A DNA stretch of 64,000 nt from Algoriphagus sp. AK58 (GCF_014324365.1 NZ_QEIG01000005.1:62001-126000); one strand, 5' to 3'. Shown: positions 9,304 to 17,379, counted from the first letter of the stretch. Program-made: numbers and translations. Notes: generated by a model not told the origin, from the letters alone.

Positions 9304-10326
9304 TCACCCTTCCGCATCCTCTCCATGATGTAAGGTGGCAATATCAGCTGCCAAGTGCAGGGCCGCTCTCATAGAGCCTTCGTCTGCGATGTTTTTACCG
9401 GCAATATTGTAGGCCGTGCCATGGTCAGGGGAGGTCCGGATTACAGGAAGTCCAGCAGTAAAGTTTACCCCAGAGCTAAATGCGATAGATTTGAATGGAA
9501 TTAACCCTTGGTCATGGTACATAGCCAGTACGCCATCGAATCGTTTTTGGTGCATCATTCCAAAGAATCCGTCTGCAGGATAGGGGCCAAACACATACTG
9601 GTTTTTATCCTTCATTTCTCGGATAGCAGGTTTCAAAAGTTCTTCCTCTTCTGTGCCTAAGAGTCCATCTTCACCAGCATGCGGGTTGAGTCCAAGAATG
9701 GCGATTTTTGGCTTATCTATTCCGAAATCCTCTTTTAGACTTTTTAGGAAAATGGAGGTTTTCTGGAGGATTTTTTCTTTGGTCAATGACTCGGATACTT
9801 TGGCTAATGGAATATGGCCGGTTACTAATCCTACCCTCAAGTCTTCGCTGACCATCATCATCAGGCTGTCTTTTGCACCTACTGCCTGAGTGATAAATTC
9901 GGTATGGCCAACAAAGGGAAGTTCTTCCGAATTGATGTTGTTTTTATTGACAGGGGCCGTGACTAGACCTTGAATTTTTCCAGACTTCAGGTCTTCTACG
10001 GCGACCTTGAGGGATTCCAATGCAAATTTACCAGCTTCCTGAGTTTCTACGCCGGGTATAATTTCCGGACATTCCTCGGTCACATTGATCACATTGATTT
10101 TTCTATGTTGTATCTCTTCGACGGTTCTGATTTGCGAAAAATTGAAATCTTCCAGGCTGATCAGCTTTCGGTAAAAAGTCAGCACTTTTCCATGACCATA
10201 AATAAGCGGAGTGAAAGACTTGTATACTCTTGCATCTGCTAAAGCTTTGAGAGTGACCTCAACACCAATCCCGTTGATGTCTCCGATGCTGATTCCAATG
10301 ATGGGTTTATGTTTTCTTGCGCTCAT
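9304..10326 (-). CDS. pdxA: 4-hydroxythreonine-4-phosphate dehydrogenase
   Basis: 340 residues, normal for PdxA. The enzyme oxidises 4-phosphohydroxy-L-threonine in the DXP-dependent pathway to pyridoxal 5'-phosphate. Signatures are the N-terminal IGISIGDINGIGVEV, the metal-binding histidines in FVGHTEF, LNPHAGEDG and YHDQGLIPFK, and HGTAYNIAGK near the C-terminus. The gene is divergent from rsmA, with 105 nt between the two start codons. In E. coli pdxA sits just upstream of rsmA in one operon; here the pair is kept but inverted. Confidence 0.97.
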   Translation of the reverse strand: MSARKHKPIIGISIGDINGIGVEVTLKALADARVYKSFTPLIYGHGKVLTFYRKLISLEDFNFSQIRTVEEIQHRKINVINVTEECPEIIPGVETQEAGKFALESLKVAVEDLKSGKIQGLVTAPVNKNNINSEELPFVGHTEFITQAVGAKDSLMMMVSEDLRVGLVTGHIPLAKVSESLTKEKILQKTSIFLKSLKEDFGIDKPKIAILGLNPHAGEDGLLGTEEEELLKPAIREMKDKNQYVFGPYPADGFFGMMHQKRFDGVLAMYHDQGLIPFKSIAFSSGVNFTAGLPVIRTSPDHGTAYNIAGKNIADEGSMRAALHLAADIATLHHGEDAEG

Positions 10327-10431
10327 GCTAGTTTTCTTTCCTCAGGGGTCAATGGACAATTTTCCAAGGCATTTTGGAATATTCCCGTATTTTTAGGCCT
10401 GCAATTTATAAAAATTTATCAGAGCCGAAGG

Positions 10432-11217
10432 ATGGAAAAAGTCAAACCTAAAAAGCACCTCGGGCAGCATTTTTTGACCGATTTGAGTATCGCTGAGCGA
10501 ATCGCTCAGGCAGTCAAAGGTCATGGTGGCGTAAGCAAGGTGCTGGAAATAGGTCCAGGTATGGGTGTATTGACAGATTTCCTTCTGAAGGGGAATTTGG
10601 ATCTATACCTGATAGATATTGATAAAGAGAGCATTGGATACCTACATCAAAAATACCCACAGCTTGGAGATAAAATTATTGACGGAGACTTTTTGAAATA
10701 TGATTTTTCCAAAGTCTTTCCTGATAAATACGCCATAGCTGGCAACTTTCCTTACAATATTTCTTCACAGATCTTTTTTAAAGTGCTGGATGACAAAGAC
10801 CGGGTAACTGAGGTGGTCTGTATGCTCCAAAAAGAAGTAGCCCAACGGATAGCTTCTCCGAAAGGAAATAAAGATTACGGAATCCTTTCAGTGCTACTGC
10901 AGGCTTGGTACGATATTGAGTACCTGTTTTCCGTGCCGCCAGGGGTATTCAATCCTCCACCTAAAGTCAATTCAGGTGTGATTCGGCTTACCCGAAATCA
11001 GACCGAAAAACTGAATTGTGATGAGAAGTTATTCAAGCAAGTGGTGAAGGCTGGCTTTGGAAATCGCAGAAAAACGCTTCGGAATTCCCTGAAATCCTTT
11101 CAACTTTCCGAAGAATTCAAATCAAATCCTATCTTGGACAAGCGCGCTGAGCAGTTGGATGTGGCGGAATTTGTGTTTTTGACCCAACAAATCGAAAAAG
11201 GTCGTGGAGCCCATTAA
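10432..11217 (+). CDS. rsmA: 16S rRNA (adenine1518/1519-N6,N6)-dimethyltransferase
   Basis: 261 residues from the ATG at 10432. The open frame extends upstream to 10309, but that would overlap pdxA, and KPKKHLGQHFL is the conserved RsmA N-terminus. GAAGG just before the ATG could act as a ribosome-binding site. RsmA (KsgA) dimethylates two adjacent adenines near the 3' end of 16S rRNA late in small-subunit assembly. The SAM motif VLEIGPGMGVLT and the catalytic NFPYNIS motif are present. The stop codon overlaps the mgtE GTG start by 14 nt, indicating translational coupling. Confidence 0.97.
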   Translation: MEKVKPKKHLGQHFLTDLSIAERIAQAVKGHGGVSKVLEIGPGMGVLTDFLLKGNLDLYLIDIDKESIGYLHQKYPQLGDKIIDGDFLKYDFSKVFPDKYAIAGNFPYNISSQIFFKVLDDKDRVTEVVCMLQKEVAQRIASPKGNKDYGILSVLLQAWYDIEYLFSVPPGVFNPPPKVNSGVIRLTRNQTEKLNCDEKLFKQVVKAGFGNRRKTLRNSLKSFQLSEEFKSNPILDKRAEQLDVAEFVFLTQQIEKGRGAH

Positions 11218-12571
11218 GCAATTTGAGCTATCGAAAGAGTACCTGGAAAGTCTCCAACTGGGGATTGAGGAGGGAAATATTGACTTTATCCTCGAGTCAC
11301 TCGATGGGGTCAATGTAGCTGATATTGCCGCCTTGTTGGATGAATTGTCCATGCAGGAGTCCATTTATGTGCTTCGGCTTTTGGAGAAGCAGTTGGCTTC
11401 CGATATTCTGATCGAGTTGGACGAAGATACCCTGGCCAAGGTTCTTCCGGAGTTGGAAATAGCGGAAGTCGCGTCTTGGATCGAATTGATGGATTCCGAT
11501 GACGGAGCTGATATCGTGAGTTTTTTCCCTGAAAAAGAAAGGGAGGAGATCATTGCCGAAATTCAGGACAAGGTAAAGCTGGATCAAATCCTCGAACTCC
11601 TACGGTATGAGGAAGACTCTGCCGGGGGTATCATGGCCAAGGAATTTATACGGGCCAACAAAAACTGGAATGTAGTCCAGACCATCAATGAGATCCGACG
11701 ACAGGCGGAAAATGTAGAAAAAATCTACTCTATCTATGTCGTCAACAACAAGCAGCAACTTCTCGGTAGGGTCTCTTTGAAAAAAATTATTTTGGCAGCT
11801 GCAGAGACTAAAATCGAAGATATCTACGATGAAGATGTGATTTCTGTGCCAGTCCACCTGGATCAGGAAGAGGTCGCCTCCATCATGAGAAAGTATGACT
11901 TGGAATCGGTGCCAGTAGTCAATGCCAAAAATAAGTTGGTGGGAAGAATTACCGTAGATGACATCTTGGACGTCGTGCAGGAAGAGGCAGATGAAGATAT
12001 TCAGGCAATGGCCGGGGTGTCGGCTGACATTGAGGAATCTGACTCGGTGTTTACGATTTCGAAGGCCCGTTTGCCTTGGCTGCTTATCGGTGTGATCGGT
12101 GGATTGATGGGAGCAAAAATTATCGGCTTTTTTGAGGACGGGTTGAGTAAATATTTGGCCCTGGCTTCCTTTATTCCTTTGGTCGCAGCTACAGGAGGAA
12201 ATGTGGGGATTCAGGCATCTTCACTGATTGTACAGTCATTGGCATCCAAGTCCGCATTTGACGATACTCCTTGGCAAAGATTTCTCAAAGGTTTGTTTGT
12301 GGCCTTATTGAATGGCTTTGTGTTGGGAGGCTTTGTCTTTTTGGTTGTAGTATTTCTTTATGGATTCGAACCTATTTTCGGGATTACGGTGGGAGCAGCC
12401 TTATTCTGTGTAGTGTTGCTGTCCTCCTTCATGGGTACGGTGACACCCTTGGTTCTGAATCGTTTCGGGATCAACCCTGCTATTGCTTCCGGTCCATTTA
12501 TCACCACCACCAATGATCTCTTAGGCTTGGCAGTATATTTTGGTGTGGCCATGCTGTTGCTTAAACTTTGA
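11204..12571 (+). CDS. mgtE: MgtE-family magnesium transporter/channel
   Basis: 455 residues from a GTG codon at 11204 inside the end of rsmA. The order is an acidic MgtE N-terminal superhelical domain (about 15-130), two CBS domains (about 135-255), and a transmembrane domain (about 280-455, five segments) with the conserved PLVAATGGNVGIQ and TTTNDLLG motifs. Such channels import Mg2+ and close when the cytosolic domains bind it. It follows rsmA with an overlap and is followed by a dehydrogenase gene after 2 nt, so all three are likely co-transcribed. Confidence 0.95.
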   Translation: MEPIKQFELSKEYLESLQLGIEEGNIDFILESLDGVNVADIAALLDELSMQESIYVLRLLEKQLASDILIELDEDTLAKVLPELEIAEVASWIELMDSDDGADIVSFFPEKEREEIIAEIQDKVKLDQILELLRYEEDSAGGIMAKEFIRANKNWNVVQTINEIRRQAENVEKIYSIYVVNNKQQLLGRVSLKKIILAAAETKIEDIYDEDVISVPVHLDQEEVASIMRKYDLESVPVVNAKNKLVGRITVDDILDVVQEEADEDIQAMAGVSADIEESDSVFTISKARLPWLLIGVIGGLMGAKIIGFFEDGLSKYLALASFIPLVAATGGNVGIQASSLIVQSLASKSAFDDTPWQRFLKGLFVALLNGFVLGGFVFLVVVFLYGFEPIFGITVGAALFCVVLLSSFMGTVTPLVLNRFGINPAIASGPFITTTNDLLGLAVYFGVAMLLLKL

Positions 12572-12573
12572 TT

Positions 12574-13506
12574 ATGAAGATTTTAATCATCGACGAGATG
12601 CATCTGAGCATCCTCGATATGCTGGAAAAGGAAGGCTTTCAGGTCACCTACACTCCCAAAATCACCCGTGCTGAAATAATCGATCAAGTAGGTGAGTACG
12701 AGGGATTGATAATCCGTTCCAAAACTCCCATGGATCGGGAGCTTTTGGAAAAAGCAACTCGACTGAAATTTATCGGAAGGGCAGGGGCAGGCTTGGATCA
12801 GATTGATCTGGATTATTTGGCTGACCGCGGAGTGAAGCTTTTCCATGCGGCAAAAGGAAATCGGGATGCGGTAGCAGAACATGCTATTGGTGGGCTTTTA
12901 GCCCTTTTTAACCATATCCCAAAAGCGGACCTAGAAGTCCGAAGGGGGATTTGGGACAGAGAGGGAAACCGTGGCCATGAATTGATGGGCAAGACCGTTG
13001 GCATTTTCGGCTACGGAAATATGGGAAGGGCTTTTGCCAAAAGACTGAAAGGTTTTGGTGTTCAAGTATTGGCCTATGATAAATACAAAGTTGACTTTGG
13101 AACTGAATCCATACAGGAGGTGATGTGGGAAAAACTAAAGGCCGAGGCGGATATTTTGAGTATTCATGTGCCTTTGACTCCTGAGACTAGAAATTTTTTC
13201 ACTTTGGAGGAGCTAAAAAGTTTCTCTAAACCCTTTTGGTTGATCAATACAGCGAGGGGAGAGGTAATCAGTTTTAAGACACTCAATCAAGCCTTGGATC
13301 TAGGAGTTCTTAGAGGGGCTGTTTTGGATGTCCTGGAAAATGAGAAATTCCAAAAGTTTTCTCCTGAGCAAAAGTCAGAGTTCGAGCGATTGGCCCAGCG
13401 TGAAAATGTGATCTTTTCTCCCCATGTGGCAGGGTGGACCTTTGAGTCCTATGAAAAGATCAACAGTGTTTTAGTCAAGCAAATCAAAAGGGAGTTCAGG
13501 AATTAA
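12574..13506 (+). CDS. D-isomer-specific 2-hydroxyacid dehydrogenase (phosphoglycerate dehydrogenase-like)
   Basis: 310 residues from the ATG at 12574; a TTG two codons earlier, overlapping the mgtE stop, is possible. The NAD-binding motif GYGNMG is at 146-151, and the catalytic triad typical of the family is Arg228 (NTARGE), Glu255 (VLENEK) and His284 (SPHVAG). It could be a short-form 3-phosphoglycerate dehydrogenase (first step of serine synthesis), but it lacks the C-terminal ACT domain and substrate specificity cannot be read from the sequence. It is the last gene of the rsmA-mgtE run, and no functional link to Mg2+ transport is evident. Confidence 0.88.
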   Translation: MKILIIDEMHLSILDMLEKEGFQVTYTPKITRAEIIDQVGEYEGLIIRSKTPMDRELLEKATRLKFIGRAGAGLDQIDLDYLADRGVKLFHAAKGNRDAVAEHAIGGLLALFNHIPKADLEVRRGIWDREGNRGHELMGKTVGIFGYGNMGRAFAKRLKGFGVQVLAYDKYKVDFGTESIQEVMWEKLKAEADILSIHVPLTPETRNFFTLEELKSFSKPFWLINTARGEVISFKTLNQALDLGVLRGAVLDVLENEKFQKFSPEQKSEFERLAQRENVIFSPHVAGWTFESYEKINSVLVKQIKREFRN

Positions 13507-13545
13507 AATCAGCGAAAATGGCCCGTAGGAGTATTTTTTTTCGAC

Positions 13546-13575
13546 TTGTTTTGTGAGAATGCTTTCCTATCTTTG
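13546..13575 (+). promoter_or_regulatory. Bacteroidota-type promoter of greA
   Basis: TTG (13546-13548), a 19-nt spacer and TATCTTTG (13568-13575) match the -33/-7 consensus. Transcription should begin near 13581, giving a leader of about 80 nt before greA that includes the hairpin at 13599-13630. Confidence 0.75.
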
Positions 13576-13598
13576 CAGTGTACATAAAGGCAAACACG

Positions 13599-13640
13599 AA
13601 GTAACGGTCTCCGGAAAGTGACCGTTACTTTGTTTTTTGT
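13599..13640 (+). promoter_or_regulatory. Terminator-like hairpin in the greA leader
   Basis: A perfect 11-bp inverted repeat (13599-13609 with 13620-13630, 10-nt loop) is followed directly by a T-rich tract (nine T in the next ten bases). It lies between the predicted greA start of transcription and the ATG at 13663, so it has the form of an attenuator inside the 5' leader. It is too far from the dehydrogenase stop (13506), and behind a promoter, to be simply that gene's terminator, although it could serve both. Confidence 0.65.
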
Positions 13641-13662
13641 GCCTTTTGAAAATCAGTTAGCT

Positions 13663-14136
13663 ATGTCAAAAGTACAGTATTACACCGAAGAGGGACTGAA
13701 GAGGTTGAAAGATGAACTTCAGGAGTTGAAGACCAAGGGAAGAGCGGATATCGCCCGTCAGATTGCCGAGGCGCGTGACAAGGGAGATCTCAGTGAAAAT
13801 GCCGAGTACGATGCGGCAAAGGATGCTCAGGGCCTTCTCGAACTCAAAATTGCAAAGTTGGAGGAGGTAGTAGGCAATGCCCGTGTACTTGACAATTCCA
13901 AAATGGATACTTCCAAGGCGGGTATTTTAAGTACCGTCAAAATCAAAAACGTCAAAAATGGGATGACGGTAAGTTACACTTTGGTGTCGGAGGAAGAGGC
14001 CGACCTGAAGGCAGGGAAAATTTCCCTCGCTTCTCCATTCGGAAAAGGACTGGTTGGGAAGTCTGTGGGCGAAATCGCAGAAATCAACGCTCCTGCAGGA
14101 AAGCTTCAATTCGAAATCCTGGAAATCAATTATTAA
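13663..14136 (+). CDS. greA: Transcription elongation factor GreA
   Basis: 157 residues from the ATG at 13663 (MSKVQYYTEEGL). The open frame extends 45 nt upstream, but that part lies in the hairpin leader. GreA enters the RNA polymerase secondary channel and stimulates cleavage of backtracked RNA. The N-terminal coiled coil (about 1-75) has the acidic tip DKGDLSENAEYDAAKDAQ, which carries the catalytic Asp/Glu pair, and the C-terminal FKBP-like domain ends with FGKGLVGKSVGE. It is a single-gene unit with its own promoter and terminator. Confidence 0.97.
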   Translation: MSKVQYYTEEGLKRLKDELQELKTKGRADIARQIAEARDKGDLSENAEYDAAKDAQGLLELKIAKLEEVVGNARVLDNSKMDTSKAGILSTVKIKNVKNGMTVSYTLVSEEEADLKAGKISLASPFGKGLVGKSVGEIAEINAPAGKLQFEILEINY

Positions 14137-14146
14137 AACACTAATC

Positions 14147-14176
14147 GAATCCCGGTAATCCTATCGGGATTTTTTA
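14147..14176 (+). terminator. Terminator after greA
   Basis: A stem of about 10 bp including ATCCCG/CGGGAT (14149-14154 with 14165-14170) is followed by six T. It lies 11 nt after the greA stop and just before the HIT gene. Confidence 0.8.
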
Positions 14177-14189
14177 ATTCTTATATAGT

Positions 14190-14582
14190 ATGGCAAGCAT
14201 CTTCACCAAAATCATCAATCGAGAAATTCCCGCTCAAATCATTGCAGAGGACGAACAGCATATTGCTTTTTTGGATATCATGCCACTGGTCAAAGGGCAT
14301 GTTTTGGTAGTTCCGAAAAGAGAGGTGAACTATATTTTTGACATGGAGCCAAATGAACTGGCAGCCCTTCACCTTTTTGCTCAGAAAGTGGCCAAAGCCA
14401 TGGATAAAACCATCAAGTGTACCCGAATCGGGGTGGCGGTGATTGGATTGGAAGTACCGCATGTGCACATTCACTTGGTGCCCTTGAGGACGATGGATGA
14501 CATTAATTTTACAAGACCGAAATTGAAATTGAGTCCTGAGGAACTGGCTGAAGTGGCTGAGGTGATTAGAGGGGAATTTTGA
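14190..14582 (+). CDS. HIT-family nucleotide hydrolase/transferase
   Basis: 130 residues with the histidine-triad motif HVHIH at 91-95 followed by LVP, and the N-terminal IFTKIINREIPAQII typical of the HinT/Fhit-like branch. These small homodimeric proteins hydrolyse AMP-linked substrates such as adenosine phosphoramidates. The physiological substrate is unknown. The usual downstream terminator is displaced by about 160 nt, with a repeat-rich stretch in between. Confidence 0.93.
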   Translation: MASIFTKIINREIPAQIIAEDEQHIAFLDIMPLVKGHVLVVPKREVNYIFDMEPNELAALHLFAQKVAKAMDKTIKCTRIGVAVIGLEVPHVHIHLVPLRTMDDINFTRPKLKLSPEELAEVAEVIRGEF

Positions 14583-14632
14583 GTGAACAATGATCAGTCT
14601 CAGTGGTCAGTGAACAGTCACAGTGATCAGAT
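14583..14632. repeat. Degenerate cagtga/tcactg repeat, left flank of the four-helix gene
   Basis: Directly after the HIT stop codon, short units of the type CAGTGATCAG, CAGTGGTCAG and GTGAACAG are reiterated. CAGTCTCAGTG at 14595-14605 is exactly complementary to CACTGAGACTG at 15353-15363, so the two repeat blocks form an inverted pair around the gene at 14822-15202. Confidence 0.7.
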
Positions 14633-14745
14633 GATATTGGTAAGTGTGTATCCTTATTAAATTAAATAAATTGTTCACTAGTGAATAGATGTGGCGATTA
14701 AATGAGATGATCACTTTATTTTTGATTGTAAAAAAACAGATCCGG

Positions 14746-14787
14746 AAATAGCCTAAGTTGAATATAAAACTTGGGCTATTTTTTTGT
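14746..14787 (+). terminator. Strong terminator upstream of the four-helix gene
   Basis: A 13-bp stem with one G-U pair (14747-14759 with 14768-14780, 8-nt loop) is followed by seven T. It probably ends the HIT transcript, although it lies 164 nt from the HIT stop, beyond the repeat block and a 12-bp palindrome (TTCACTAGTGAA, 14674-14685). Confidence 0.8.
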
Positions 14788-14821
14788 TTTAGTAGATTTA
14801 ATAAGATCTAAATATACTAAC

Positions 14822-15202
14822 ATGGACTTCAAAGAACTTTTAGCTTACCAAAAGGCCTTCAAGCTTGCGATGGAGATTTTTCAACTTTCCAAAAGTTTTC
14901 CAAAGGAAGAACGATATTCCCTAACAGATCAAATCAGAAGGTCTAGCAGGTCTGTTTGTACTTGTATTGCAGAAGCTTACCGAAAAAGAAAGTATCAGGC
15001 TCATTTCATCTCTAAACTCAGTGATGCTGATATGGAAAATAGCGAGACCCATGTTTGGCTAGAGTTTGCATTCGCCTGTGAATATATCGAAGAAGCTACC
15101 CACGAAAGATTGGTATCTGAGGTTATTGAAATTGGCAAACTTCTAAATTTCATGATGCTAAATCCGGAAAAATTCGGATCAAAAAATCAATCTAAAAGTT
15201 AA
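14822..15202 (+). CDS. Four-helix-bundle protein (S23/23S rRNA-intervening-sequence family)
   Basis: 126 residues from the ATG at 14822 (MDFKELLAYQKAF). The family is recognisable from the LAYQKAFKLAMEIFQLSK start, then DQIRRSSRSVCTCIAEAYRKR and the final LNFMMLN region. It folds as four antiparallel helices, is related to the Avd proteins of diversity-generating retroelements, and is basic enough to bind nucleic acid. Its cellular role is not established. No reverse transcriptase, variable repeat or rRNA gene is nearby. The gene is flanked by inverted degenerate repeats and followed at once by a perfect 14-bp hairpin, which suggests a small transposable or horizontally acquired cassette. Confidence 0.88.
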   Translation: MDFKELLAYQKAFKLAMEIFQLSKSFPKEERYSLTDQIRRSSRSVCTCIAEAYRKRKYQAHFISKLSDADMENSETHVWLEFAFACEYIEEATHERLVSEVIEIGKLLNFMMLNPEKFGSKNQSKS

Positions 15203-15214
15203 ATCCTAAAGAAA

Positions 15215-15254
15215 AACATTGGGTCAGCTAAATTTTATCCGCTGACCCAATGTT
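15215..15254. repeat. Perfect 14-bp inverted repeat after the four-helix gene
   Basis: 15215-15228 and 15241-15254 are perfectly complementary, separated by a 12-nt AT-rich loop. There is no T-tract on the plus strand, so it is an imperfect candidate for an intrinsic terminator and may instead be a structural end of an inserted element. Confidence 0.75.
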
Positions 15255-15302
15255 GCATGACCAATCCTTGGTTATTGCAACTAACAACTGGTATTGTCCA
15301 CT

Positions 15303-15419
15303 TTTCACTTCTATTGAAAGCTGAACCCTGAGACTATTTTCTAACCACTGATCACTGAGACTGCCTACTGCCTCTGTCCACTGCTCCCTAAAACTGTCTA
15401 CTATTCACTGATCACCGAA
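15303..15419. repeat. Degenerate tcactg repeat, right flank of the four-helix gene
   Basis: Reiterated ACTGATCACTGAGACTG, CTACTGCC, GTCCACTGC and ATTCACTGATCAC units, partly complementary to the block at 14583-14632. It abuts the stop codon of the DUF1080 gene (15420). Confidence 0.7.
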
Positions 15420-16169
15420 TCACTTAACTTCCTTGATCCAAATATTCCGATACAGTACATCATGGCCTTCGGCTTGAAGTTTTAGCCCTCCGGGAGTATC
15501 GGTGATGCCTTTTCCTCCGTCATTTCCCCCATCAATTCCTGAATTAGGACCACCCCAGACCTGCTGGATTTCCACATTGTCGTGGATTTTTACGCCGTTG
15601 AAATAGACAGTTACTCTAGCTTTTTCGGTCAACTTTCCGTTTTCGAATCGGGCAGCCCGGAACTGAATGTCATACGCATTCCATTTTCCTACTCCGTTGT
15701 ACACTTTTTGGGTTGGGAGGTGCTCATTGATCACTGCGGCCATTCCATGAAGGCCATAGTCTCCATCCAGAATTTGGATTTCGTATCGGTTTTGAAGATA
15801 AACCCCGCTATTACCTTTTTCCTTTAGGACCAAAAACTCGACGTGTGCTTCAAAATCCCTAAACTCATCTTTGGTTACGATATCTGCGGCACCATATTTT
15901 CCTCCTGCTCCAGCAGGATCATTGGCTGAAATGGCTTTTTTACCATCCACGGGATCAGTGACTTCCGGCCATTTGATAGGCATTTCAGAAGAAAAGCGCG
16001 GTCCCTCCCAGTATTTCCAGTTTTTGTGGAGAGATTCCTTGGTGCCATCGAGATACACTTTGGCTCCTTTGGGAGGTTTGGTACCGAGATAACTTGCGGT
16101 TTGTGAAAAAGCAGATAAGGAAAAGAGCATGCAAAGGGCAAAAACTCCAAGAAGTGCAATTCGATTCAT
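15420..16169 (-). CDS. Secreted DUF1080 protein (3-keto-disaccharide hydrolase family)
   Basis: 249 residues with a signal peptide (about 1-22, ending SAFSQ). The DUF1080 concanavalin-like fold is indicated by WEGPRFSSEMPIKWPE, DFEAHVEFLVLKEKGNSGVYLQNRYEIQILD and GGLKLQAEGHDVLYRNIWIKEV. Family members act in the periplasm or outside the cell, and several hydrolyse 3-keto-glycosides. The GMC oxidoreductase at 24178 belongs to a family that includes glucoside 3-dehydrogenases, so a link is possible but not shown by proximity. The stop codon lies at the edge of the repeat block to its left. Confidence 0.9.
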   Translation of the reverse strand: MNRIALLGVFALCMLFSLSAFSQTASYLGTKPPKGAKVYLDGTKESLHKNWKYWEGPRFSSEMPIKWPEVTDPVDGKKAISANDPAGAGGKYGAADIVTKDEFRDFEAHVEFLVLKEKGNSGVYLQNRYEIQILDGDYGLHGMAAVINEHLPTQKVYNGVGKWNAYDIQFRAARFENGKLTEKARVTVYFNGVKIHDNVEIQQVWGGPNSGIDGGNDGGKGITDTPGGLKLQAEGHDVLYRNIWIKEVK

Positions 16170-16466
16170 AGGTTTAGGGTTTATTTTGTCTATTCGGGTT
16201 TAAACCGATTTTATTCATCCTCAATTTGGCTAATTTTATCTGAAATCAAACTTTTTATCAGATGAAATGCCTATGAGAAAATGCTTCTCACACAGGGAAA
16301 TGATTATCCAGGGCATTCTCCCGATGAAAAATCGGGACAGGCTATGTGGCAAATGAAAATCAAATTATAAACACATGAAATCGAGCATGACGCAAGCGAC
16401 ATACAGAGGGAGGATTATAGTCCATGCGAGATTCCATCTGACCATTAAAAATCAAATTATAAACAG
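16170..16466. repeat. Leader region with three imperfect direct repeats before the metallopeptidase gene
   Basis: Three copies of a roughly 27-nt unit (core AAATCAAA...CAGATGAAAT) occur at 16241-16271, 16355-16383 and 16447-16475. The second and third are nearly identical, 92 nt apart, and the third contains the ATG of the metallopeptidase gene. A short hairpin CCCGAT/ATCGGG lies at 16319-16335. The second copy could start a 31-codon peptide ending just past the true start, but it looks like a duplication by-product. No exact promoter match was found. Confidence 0.6.
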
Positions 16467-17366
16467 ATGAAATGGCAAGGCAGAAGACAAAGCTCCAATA
16501 TCGATGACCGACGGGGGCAGGGTGGTCCAAAGATGGGGGCAGGAGGTTTTAATCCCATGCTCCTTGGCCCTCTGTTGAAGATTTTATTTTCCAAAGTGGG
16601 ATTGGTCCTCATCGGATTGTTTTTGGCTGTTTCCTTTTTGACAGGTAATAACCCACTTTCTCTTTTGGGTAATCTTCTGGGAGGTGGTGGCATGAGCTCT
16701 GCCGTGGAGTCAAATTACGCTCCTACTGCAGAGGAGGAAGAGCTTGCGGCTTTTTCGGCTACCATCCTTGCAGATACAGAAGATGTTTGGAACCAGCTGA
16801 TTGAAAATTACAGAGAACCCACTTTAGTGCTTTTTACCGGATCGGTTTCCTCGGCGTGTGGATCAGCGAGCAGTGCCACAGGTCCGTTTTATTGTCCTGC
16901 GGATGAAAAGCTCTACATCGATCTCAGCTTTTTTGAAGACATGGAGACCAAATTAAGAGCAGGTGGAGACTTTGCCTATGCCTACGTCATCGCACATGAA
17001 GTAGGTCATCACATCCAGAAAATCATGGGAATCACTGACAAAGTCCATAATCTAAGAGGGAAAGTCAGTGAAAAAGAATACAATCTGAACTCAGTCCGAT
17101 TGGAGCTTCAGGCTGATTTTTTGGCTGGAGTTTGGGCTCACCACATCCAGAAAATCTCAGGCATGATGGAGTCAGGTGACCTGGAAGAAGCCTTGAATGC
17201 AGCCAACGCCATCGGGGACGATCGACTTCAAAAACAAGCGACAGGTCAAGTGGTTCCTGATTCATTTACCCATGGCACTTCTGCTCAACGGATGAAATGG
17301 TTTAAAAAAGGATTTGAAACCGGAGACCTTTCTCAAGGCGATACCTTCAGTGCCAGAGACCTTTAA
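16467..17366 (+). CDS. YpfJ-like neutral zinc metallopeptidase
   Basis: 299 residues. The N-terminal 30 residues are basic and Gly-rich, followed by one membrane anchor (about 38-58) and an extracytoplasmic peptidase domain. The zinc motif HEVGH is at 177-181 and the likely third ligand is Glu213 in ELQAD, as in the YpfJ/COG2321 family. Cys131 and Cys143 could form a disulfide. No substrate is known for the family. The start codon lies inside the last of three direct repeats. The gene is convergent with the Nramp gene, with 13 nt between the stops. Confidence 0.93.
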   Translation: MKWQGRRQSSNIDDRRGQGGPKMGAGGFNPMLLGPLLKILFSKVGLVLIGLFLAVSFLTGNNPLSLLGNLLGGGGMSSAVESNYAPTAEEEELAAFSATILADTEDVWNQLIENYREPTLVLFTGSVSSACGSASSATGPFYCPADEKLYIDLSFFEDMETKLRAGGDFAYAYVIAHEVGHHIQKIMGITDKVHNLRGKVSEKEYNLNSVRLELQADFLAGVWAHHIQKISGMMESGDLEEALNAANAIGDDRLQKQATGQVVPDSFTHGTSAQRMKWFKKGFETGDLSQGDTFSARDL

Positions 17367-17379
17367 TATTGGCTTTTTC

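Noticed and set aside
10309..10431. Longer rsmA open frame starting at 10309
   Set aside because: It would overlap pdxA and add 41 residues absent from the conserved KPKKHLGQHFL start.
14822..15202. Four-helix gene as part of a diversity-generating retroelement
   Set aside because: No reverse transcriptase, template repeat or variable repeat is present nearby; only the Avd-like fold is shared.
16375..16470. 31-codon frame starting at the second direct repeat
   Set aside because: It is in the duplicated leader, has no ribosome-binding site or conserved features, and ends just inside the real gene.
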